From positions 1-12,217 of the forward strand of contig CAZSGN010000071.1 in NCBI GenBank assembly GCA_964606415.1: a DNA stretch of 12,217 nt. Reading direction: 5' to 3'. The stretch comes from CAZSGN01 sp964606415. Lineage in GTDB: Bacteria; Bacteroidota; Bacteroidia; Bacteroidales; JBBRXJ01. Shown piece by piece: positions 6,676 through 12,217 of this stretch. Below the pieces are notes generated by a model. The model was given only the letters and a program-made list of their open reading frames with translations. It was not told the origin of the DNA and did no database searches. The stretch's first letter is position 1. Each line of letters begins with the position of its first letter. The position numbers were made by a program, and so were the translations under genes.

Positions 6676-7806
6676 TTACCTGATCACCGTCACACTACCA
6701 GATAAACTTTTACCTGTTCCATTGTTCAAATGAATTACATAAAAATAAGCATCCATAGGTAATTTTTTTCCACGAAAATCTCTTCCGCCCCAAGGATCAC
6801 TAACATAACCAGGTTCAGAACGCCAAACGAGTTTACCCCAACGATCATACATTTCAATAATCAAATCAGGATATTCATTAGGATAATTTTCCAGGCGCTT
6901 AATTTTAAAATAGTCATTATCACCATCACCGTTGGGGGTAATCAAATTGGGTATTTCACCCAGATACTCATCGCAAGGTAAAATCCGGATGGTATCCCCA
7001 CTAATACAACCATGTATATCCTCAACCATTACCCATAAAGAATCAATTCCCTGTTCAAATTTCTCCCGTTCATCCATATAAACCAGATCGGTATAGGCAT
7101 AAGGTTCTGCCATATCATTCACATACCAGGTATAATTAATTGCCTCCACATCTGAATTTGCCAATATCTCAAAATTATCCGTTTCACATAATACCTTATC
7201 AGAACCAATATTAACCCTAGGAAGCCGATGCGTGGTCAAATAAATAGAATCTTTACCCTGGCAACTTTGCCAATCTGTAACCGTTAAATAAATGTATTTA
7301 GAAGTATCCTGACTTAAATTGGTATTATAGCCATAACGAACAGATTCAGCATGACTGCCATTCGACCATTGATAATCGACATAAGTTTTATCGGGAAATA
7401 ATTCAATGGTATCACCAGCACATATTTCATTATTGTTATCCGGATCGGTGGTTTCAATCTCAAATTGTGGAGGAGGCCATATGTATACACTATCTGTAAC
7501 CGGCAGACCTTCGCAGGATATTGAATCATTAAAAACATTAAATTCCTGGACTGTCAAATCATAATATTGGCCAGGAGCAACTTCATTCCAGTCAACCAAA
7601 ACCGTATCTCCGACTTGTTGTAAAACAACATTGCCACTATCCTGCCCTTCAACCGTCCAAACACTAACAGTGCTATAAGGACTGTTTTTTTGATAAGAGT
7701 ATGACACTCCCTGATCCCCGATACAAACCGTATCAATTTGCCCGAGCGCCACAAGGTTCATCATTAACCCCGTCATAAAAACAATTATGTGTGCGTGTTT
7801 TGACAA
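6676..7806 (-). CDS. Secreted protein with PKD/Ig-like modules and a type B T9SS sorting domain (CHU_C)
   Basis: 376-aa protein: signal peptide at about 1-22 (ending LVALGQ), several beta-rich PKD/Ig-like modules (roughly 24-112, 115-195, 198-280), each with conserved Cys (28, 98, 129, 182, 207, 267, 278), and a C-terminal 'gliding motility-associated' type B sorting domain (283-376). The last is recognised by IPNLITPNGDGDNDYFKI (285-302), IIEMYDRWGKLVW (316-328), WGGRDFRGKKLPMDAYFYVI (339-358) and the final LSGSVTVIR. Such domains direct export through the T9SS and surface attachment. The PorP/SprF gene follows at 180 bp and is the probable export partner. The start is TTG: an in-frame TAA lies three codons upstream and the next Met (11) would spoil the signal peptide. 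Small for a type B cargo, so an anchor or structural subunit seems likelier than a long adhesin. Confidence 0.92.
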   Translation of the reverse strand: MSKHAHIIVFMTGLMMNLVALGQIDTVCIGDQGVSYSYQKNSPYSTVSVWTVEGQDSGNVVLQQVGDTVLVDWNEVAPGQYYDLTVQEFNVFNDSISCEGLPVTDSVYIWPPPQFEIETTDPDNNNEICAGDTIELFPDKTYVDYQWSNGSHAESVRYGYNTNLSQDTSKYIYLTVTDWQSCQGKDSIYLTTHRLPRVNIGSDKVLCETDNFEILANSDVEAINYTWYVNDMAEPYAYTDLVYMDEREKFEQGIDSLWVMVEDIHGCISGDTIRILPCDEYLGEIPNLITPNGDGDNDYFKIKRLENYPNEYPDLIIEMYDRWGKLVWRSEPGYVSDPWGGRDFRGKKLPMDAYFYVIHLNNGTGKSLSGSVTVIR

Positions 7807-7915
7807 ATTTCTTTAACCTGATTAACTGATAACTATAAATAAATAAAACAACAAACAAACGGCAAGAAATAATGTCAAACAAAAACCTGAAAAAAACAAA
7901 ATAAAGAAAAGAAAA

Positions 7916-7943
7916 GAATGCCGGCGTAGAAGGACCGGCATTC
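7916..7943 (-). terminator. Rho-independent terminator/attenuator between the two secreted-protein genes
   Basis: GAATGCCGG at 7916-7924 pairs perfectly with 7935-7943 around a 10-base loop. On the minus strand the stem is followed by a T-rich tail (TTTTCTTTTCTTTATTTTG). It lies 26 bases after the stop codon of the 317-aa gene and 110 bases before the start of the type B cargo gene. It should end most transcripts of the upstream gene. Because the tail is interrupted by C and A, some read-through is plausible. Confidence 0.8.
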
Positions 7944-7968
7944 ATAATCTTATCCCATATACTTCTTA

Positions 7969-8922
7969 TTAGTTATTCCAGTCGTTCGGAACAAAGAATA
8001 TATCGCCAGTTTCCGGCGTTGGATAAACAATATAAGTGATTGTTGCTGTTCCATCAGTCCCATTAGTTGGAGCTGTATAGGTGAAAGCCAGATCATCAGC
8101 GGCGTCATTAATCAGATAATCCGTTTTCCGGCTAATATGGTCGGAGATTCCACCGTCTCCATCTGCAGCAAAATCAAACTGGTAACGAGTGATTTGTCCA
8201 TCCACAGCAGGCATAGAATAACTGGTTAATAACACTACATTATTATCATCTGTGCCATCTCCGCAAACTTCAGGTATGGTCACAATAGTATCCGGATTAT
8301 TCCTTACATCACCTTTGGTTGAAATTGTAGGATCAACAGAATCTACAACCACATCAAACCTAAACTGCAAGTTACCACCAGAGACATAATTATCAACGAT
8401 AGTATTTAATTCTACATCCTGAGCACCTGCTGTTTCACAAATCTCAATGGGGGCAGCCTGATCCCATGGTGTAAAAGCCGGAGGATCAACGATACGGACA
8501 GGAAGCATAGTGCTATCACCATCACAACCAATAGAGCTAACCTCTTGCGTGTTAATGGTATCTTCTGTGGGCAGGCCTCCGCCCGGGGCATCCCAGCCAA
8601 CTTCCACATAAGGTCCATCATCCGCTCCAACACCTGGCCCCTGGGTATTAATTGTACCATTCGATTCAAAAAGATCCCATGTCCAGGTAGATTCAATTCC
8701 GGCATTTCCACCGGCACCGGCAGCAGGATCATAAGTAGTAGTGAATTCACTGTTCAATACCGGATCCGGCATAACATAATAAGGAACATCACCAGCTCCA
8801 CCTGTTACCGTATCAATTTCGCCAGTTGCATTTACCATATCTGTATATGGTGCATCCTGGCCATACAAGAATGAAACCATTCCCATAAGTGTTAATGTAA
8901 GTAAAATTTTCATTGTTTTCAT
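7969..8922 (-). CDS. Acidic secreted protein, PKD-like segment, no recognised family
   Basis: 317-aa protein with a signal peptide (about 1-21, cleaved near LYGQ|DAP) and a strongly acidic, Gly/Thr-rich mature part with predicted beta structure. Residues about 77-163 resemble residues 44-130 of the neighbouring type B cargo: a Trp-rich strand (STWTWDLF), VEVGWDAPG against VLVDWNEVAPG, QEVSSIGCDGDS against QEFNVFNDSISCEG, then RIVDPPAF against YIWPPPQF and EIC. Three Cys (133, 162, 220) fit surface exposure. There is no type A or type B sorting domain at the C terminus (ends FFVPNDWNN), so it may leave by another route or stay periplasmic or complexed with its neighbour. The start is ATG; Met4 is an equally possible start. 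It is followed by a good terminator, so it may be made in larger amounts than the genes after it. I do not recognise a named family. Confidence 0.85.
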   Translation of the reverse strand: MKTMKILLTLTLMGMVSFLYGQDAPYTDMVNATGEIDTVTGGAGDVPYYVMPDPVLNSEFTTTYDPAAGAGGNAGIESTWTWDLFESNGTINTQGPGVGADDGPYVEVGWDAPGGGLPTEDTINTQEVSSIGCDGDSTMLPVRIVDPPAFTPWDQAAPIEICETAGAQDVELNTIVDNYVSGGNLQFRFDVVVDSVDPTISTKGDVRNNPDTIVTIPEVCGDGTDDNNVVLLTSYSMPAVDGQITRYQFDFAADGDGGISDHISRKTDYLINDAADDLAFTYTAPTNGTDGTATITYIVYPTPETGDIFFVPNDWNN

Positions 8923-9314
8923 AAAGCATTCATTTTTAGAATTAAACCATTTTCTACTTTAGGTTTTGTTTTGACATTTATTATTTACCATTCTGAACTA
9001 TTTCTTTTTTTACGGTAAGTAAATAAGAAGGTTTCAATTTGGACCAGGAAATAATAACAATAATCATCTTAAAATAGTAATATTTATCACCCCGCCATAA
9101 TATTATCAAACAAGAAGAAGGGATTCAGCTATAAATTATCATTATTTAACGCATTTGTCTTATAAATATTTTAACCCAGCGATGGGGTTCTTAGTGTAAG
9201 ATCCAAAAAATCAATGGATTACAAGTATTTTATATTACATATATTGCTTCATTGCCACAAGCGGACGCTTGCGGCAGGGGGTGGAATAATAGCAAAAAAC
9301 TGAAAAGCCAACAA
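8923..9314. other. 392-bp intergenic region, AT-rich
   Basis: This gap separates the 739-aa TPR gene from the secreted-protein genes and must hold the promoter for the 317-aa gene, but I find no good match to the Bacteroidota TAnnTTTG/TTTG elements. It contains a weak hairpin AACCC/GGGTT (9173-9177 and 9185-9189, 7-base loop) without a T run, and the larger palindrome listed separately at 9253-9276. No credible reading frame begins and ends here. Confidence 0.5.
9253..9276. repeat. Imperfect GC-rich palindrome
   Basis: TGCC-A-CAAGC / GCTTG-C-GGCA forms a 10-position stem with one A/C mismatch and a GGAC loop, in very AT-rich surroundings 38 bases past the stop of the 739-aa TPR gene. There is no T run right after it, so it looks more like a REP-type element than a terminator, though it may protect the 3' end of that mRNA. 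Confidence 0.6.
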
Positions 9315-11534
9315 TCAAACCTGGGCATGGTCATCCATATTGGCACGGAGGTAGTCCAACATCAGGATAATATCAATTTCAGGGACACCAGCATTTATCA
9401 GGATATCCTGGTCTTTTCTGAAGTCATCAAAAAACTGGCTGATATTGTCTTCAAGTGCATGCAAACTTTGCCTGTATTGTTTGATAGCCAGGTTAATCTC
9501 CCCCCGGCACCAATACAAATGGCCCAGATTCATCAAATCATAATAACCAGCATCTCCCTGGTCAATAAGTTTGGAGTAATATTTCTCTGCAGTATCCATT
9601 TTCCCCATAACAAAAGAACACCAGGCAATGGGCCTTAATATCCGGGAATTATCAGGATCCATATACTCAATTTTAAAATAATGCTTAAGCGCTTGCTCAT
9701 ACTTTTCATTCTCAAAATAATTATGTCCGATCTGGGCCTCCAGGTAGAGGTCATCCGGGTGTTTATCATGCAACCAATGCAAGTATTCAAGAGCCTTTTG
9801 ATTATCACCCGAGCGTCGGCAGCAAAAAGCCATATTCTTATACAGCCAGTCTTTATTACGATCAAAAAGATCCGCTTGTTGATACATTTCCAGGGCAGCA
9901 TCAAAATCGCGAATTTTTTGATAACAATAACCCAGTTTTTCAAACAACTCAGAATCCCCTTTTTGATCCTGAATCAATTGCTCAAAAAAACGGGAAGCCT
10001 GCTCATATTGAGCTTTCATAAAATAATATTCGGCAATATTCCTGGTGATCGGATAAGTATCCATCATCCTTGATAAAGTGAATTTGTTATCAAGGCGGAA
10101 ATCAGATGCGAAAGGATTATAAATCTGCCCTTTAAAAGGATTCAACTGATAAAACCGGTAAAGATCCTGGATATATTGAACAATAACTAAACGATCTTGC
10201 TCTGCCGGATCAACAATTGATGTTTCCTGCCCAACTTCTTTCATTTGTTCGATCTCAGACATAAAAAGATCAACCGTATTTTTCTTATAAGCGCCGGGAA
10301 TCATTTTAAGGTTCAGGCAAAAAGAATATTTATCGCTGTTGCACATAAAAGGGGTTTGAGCGAGATTATTAATAAAATCATCTACATCCATTTCATTCTG
10401 AAATTCATCCAATGCCTGTTTCGATGGCAAATTATTTTCATAAAAAGGCAGAAACCAATGATCTGTGCGTTTAAAAAAGTCAAAATGCTTAAGCATAGAA
10501 AAAGCTCCCATAAAAACGTCAGCCCCTTCCATGTGTAATTTAGAAACTTCTTCAAGTTTTTGATATAAATCAGGGGTGTCCTCAAAAAAAGCCTGCCAGT
10601 CCGGATTTTCATTTTCTCCTTCCGGCGCTTTAACCAGGTCATCAAGCCCTAGTTTTTCATTTAAGCGAGGTTTCATTTTCTCCACTTCCGGCAAAATTTC
10701 TTCCTGTAGCTTTTGATTAATCCGCTCGGTATCTTTCGCCCTGATAAGTTGCACAGCGATTTTACCGACCTGCTCTTCCATGCCCGGCTTATCTCCCAAA
10801 AGAGCAAGCCTGTTAAGCAAATCCGGGTAAAAGCGCATCTGTGCATCATACTGATTCAATACAAGAATAAGTCCCACCAGGGCTCGTTGTTTCAATGCTG
10901 AATCATCCAATTCTAATAATGAAAATAAAAGAAGCCATTTTTCCGAATCAAAAACTCGTTGAATACTTAAGGTTAATGCGCTGGCCAAAACAGCTTTTTC
11001 CGCCCAATGGATATCAGCATTAAAAAAAAGTGAATTCCAAAAATCAACATCCTCTTCTGACAATTTGTCGGTAAACCATAATAAATGAAAAAGGCCCAGC
11101 ATTAAAGGAGTTCTATCTTCTTCTGAACCAAATTGATCTTTTAAAAAAGCAACATCCCTCTCGCTATAGATCAACTGTTGAACCCTCTTTTGTATATCTT
11201 CTTTTTTTAGGTTTTGCTGATAGGTTTGATAAATGGCATACATACCAGTATGCTCATACCTGCCTAAAAGATTTTCGCGCACCTGATCAGCCAACTCGAG
11301 CAATGATTTTCTGATATTATCATAAATATCAGGTTTCTCGGGATCTTTGGTACCCAATGCATACTTTAAAATGTTCTCATAGTTTTCCCGTTGATAATGA
11401 AGGTCGTTCACGAAGCGATCCTGAGCAGTCAATTTAACCAGTTCATCCATGGCCAGAAAAGCCTTAACCAACTGTCTTGTAAAGATATATTCCCTGATTT
11501 GTTTATGTTTCTTTCGAATATCAGAACCTGTCAT
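9315..11534 (-). CDS. Large cytoplasmic TPR protein with an unassigned alpha-helical N-terminal region
   Basis: 739-aa protein without signal peptide or membrane segment. The C-terminal third (about 495-695) holds consecutive TPR units: RNIAEYYFMKAQYEQASRFF (498-517), FEKLGYCYQKIRDFDAALEM (531-550), AFCCRRSGDNQKALEYL (569-585), IGHNYFENEKYEQALKHYF (602-620), and NLGHLYWCRGEINLAIKQYR (669-688). The first 490 residues look almost entirely helical with several Trp/Phe-rich stretches (for example 146-171 and 346-365) and may be HEAT- or SEL1-like repeats, but I cannot assign a family. A purine-rich AGGGGG (11540-11545) lies five bases before the ATG and is the clearest Shine-Dalgarno-like site in the window. 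The stop is TGA. It lies 224 bp after aspS on the same strand. Role unknown; it probably acts as a protein-interaction scaffold. Confidence 0.9.
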   Translation of the reverse strand: MTGSDIRKKHKQIREYIFTRQLVKAFLAMDELVKLTAQDRFVNDLHYQRENYENILKYALGTKDPEKPDIYDNIRKSLLELADQVRENLLGRYEHTGMYAIYQTYQQNLKKEDIQKRVQQLIYSERDVAFLKDQFGSEEDRTPLMLGLFHLLWFTDKLSEEDVDFWNSLFFNADIHWAEKAVLASALTLSIQRVFDSEKWLLLFSLLELDDSALKQRALVGLILVLNQYDAQMRFYPDLLNRLALLGDKPGMEEQVGKIAVQLIRAKDTERINQKLQEEILPEVEKMKPRLNEKLGLDDLVKAPEGENENPDWQAFFEDTPDLYQKLEEVSKLHMEGADVFMGAFSMLKHFDFFKRTDHWFLPFYENNLPSKQALDEFQNEMDVDDFINNLAQTPFMCNSDKYSFCLNLKMIPGAYKKNTVDLFMSEIEQMKEVGQETSIVDPAEQDRLVIVQYIQDLYRFYQLNPFKGQIYNPFASDFRLDNKFTLSRMMDTYPITRNIAEYYFMKAQYEQASRFFEQLIQDQKGDSELFEKLGYCYQKIRDFDAALEMYQQADLFDRNKDWLYKNMAFCCRRSGDNQKALEYLHWLHDKHPDDLYLEAQIGHNYFENEKYEQALKHYFKIEYMDPDNSRILRPIAWCSFVMGKMDTAEKYYSKLIDQGDAGYYDLMNLGHLYWCRGEINLAIKQYRQSLHALEDNISQFFDDFRKDQDILINAGVPEIDIILMLDYLRANMDDHAQV

Positions 11535-11758
11535 AAAAACCCCCTGCTAAAAATAAATAAAGAATAGCCCAAAACATATGTTTAAGGTTTGAAAATGAAA
11601 TAACCTGTACATTTAAACTATTTCTTTTGTCCTTTGTCAGCATTACAAAAAGCGTTAAACAGCCAGAAATATTCAAAGTTTTTACGCCTTGGTAAATAAC
11701 AAAATGACTTCGTTTATTCAGCACAATTTATTTCTCATCAAACCCTTAGTGACAAAAA

Positions 11759-12118
11759 TCATGCCTTTGGTTTTATTTGGATATTGAGTTCTTCTAACTG
11801 TTTAACAGAAACGAAATCAGGCGAATTAATCATGACATCACGTCCTGCATTATTTTTCGGGAAAGCAATCACATCCCTGATGGAATCCATTCCTGCGAAA
11901 AGAGCTACCCACCGGTCAAATCCAAAAGCAATACCACCATGAGGCGGGGCACCATATTTAAAAGCATTCATCAGAAAACCAAATTGTTTTTGTGCCTCAT
12001 CCTGAGAAAAACCCAGGACTGAAAACATGCGTGACTGTATTTCGGGGTCATGTATTCTGATAGACCCACCCCCAATCTCCATTCCGTTAATCACAAAGTC
12101 ATAAGCATTAGCCCGCAT
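11759..12118 (-). CDS. aspS: Aspartate--tRNA ligase, C-terminal fragment downstream of an in-frame TGA
   Basis: Class II aminoacyl-tRNA synthetase charging tRNA-Asp. This 119-residue piece covers the last part of the catalytic domain: MRANAYDFVINGMEIGGGSI (1-20) with the conserved Glu/Gly motif, FGFLMNAFKYGAPPHGG (46-62), motif 3 GIAFGFDRWVALFAG (62-76) with the ATP-binding Arg69, DSIRDVIAFPKNN (78-90), and a normal bacterial C terminus. The Met counted here as residue 1 is an internal residue of the family, not a natural start. The same frame runs upstream to the window edge but is broken by TGA at 12140-12142. The stop at 11759-11761 is also TGA, so TGA is a genuine stop in this genome. The full enzyme would be near 590 aa, so most of it lies outside the window. 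Confidence 0.9.
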   Translation of the reverse strand: MRANAYDFVINGMEIGGGSIRIHDPEIQSRMFSVLGFSQDEAQKQFGFLMNAFKYGAPPHGGIAFGFDRWVALFAGMDSIRDVIAFPKNNAGRDVMINSPDFVSVKQLEELNIQIKPKA

Positions 12119-12139
12119 AGCTGCAGGACCAGATTCAAA

Positions 12140-12217
12140 TCAAGAGACATCCTCATCTATGGGAGCAGTAAAAGTGTGCTTCATTGAAAAATAGCACCTC
12201 TCTTCCGCACCATATTC
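12140..12217 (-). pseudogene. aspS: aspS, upstream fragment ending at the premature TGA (partial, runs off the right edge)
   Basis: Translating the frame of the fragment at 11759-12118 from the window edge gives 25 residues that match AspRS, including SMKHTFTAPIDEDVS (the family usually reads MHHPFTSPKPEDI), then TGA at 12140-12142, then FESGPAA directly joined to MRANAYD. The TGA aligns with a Leu in my memory of the Porphyromonas enzyme, so one change TTA to TGA would explain it. Nearby departures from the family (Cys at a usually non-Cys position, Thr in place of the Pro of HPFT) are also single-base changes. They suggest either decay of this copy or sequence errors near a contig end. Confidence 0.75.

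Noticed and set aside
12140..12142. TGA read as Trp or selenocysteine in aspS
   Set aside because: TGA terminates aspS itself and the 739-aa gene, the aligned family residue is Leu rather than Trp or Cys, and no SECIS-like hairpin is evident.

Overview
The window looks like chromosomal DNA of an AT-rich Bacteroidota bacterium, most likely from the Bacteroidales/Marinilabiliales side of the phylum. The evidence is a PorP/SprF-family outer-membrane protein, a secreted protein with a type B (gliding-motility-type, CHU_C) sorting domain of the type IX secretion system (T9SS), a transketolase of the 'SDGG' type, an AspRS close to Bacteroidales sequences as I recall them, and mostly absent Shine-Dalgarno sites. 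All eight genes lie on the minus strand, so they are read from the right end of the window to the left.

In order of transcription: (1) the C-terminal part of aspartyl-tRNA synthetase (aspS), running off the right edge and broken by an in-frame TGA; (2) a 739-aa cytoplasmic TPR protein with a large unassigned helical N-terminal region; (3) a 392-bp gap holding an imperfect GC-rich palindrome; (4) a 317-aa acidic secreted protein, followed by a clear hairpin terminator; (5) a 376-aa secreted protein with a type B T9SS sorting domain, starting with TTG; (6) a PorP/SprF protein starting with GTG; (7) a 430-bp gap with several inverted repeats and a GC-richer block; (8) a membrane-anchored TPR protein tightly followed by (9) a secreted penicillin-binding/beta-lactamase-fold protein whose catalytic residues all appear replaced; (10) transketolase, closed by a strong bidirectional terminator. 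The left end is a composite repeat: 7-bp units NTTGTTC interleaved with three copies of a 27-bp module carrying a perfect hairpin.

The most coherent functional unit is 8922-5476. Two adjacent secreted proteins share a PKD/Ig-like segment but only one has a T9SS sorting domain, and they are followed by a PorP/SprF protein, the known partner type for type B cargo. I infer a small cell-surface structure or adhesin assembled through the T9SS. The TPR plus inactive PBP-like pair downstream is a second possible envelope module. aspS, transketolase and probably the 739-aa TPR gene are housekeeping surroundings. The left edge in a repeat and the right edge inside a gene suggest that the window may be a whole assembly contig, but that is inference.
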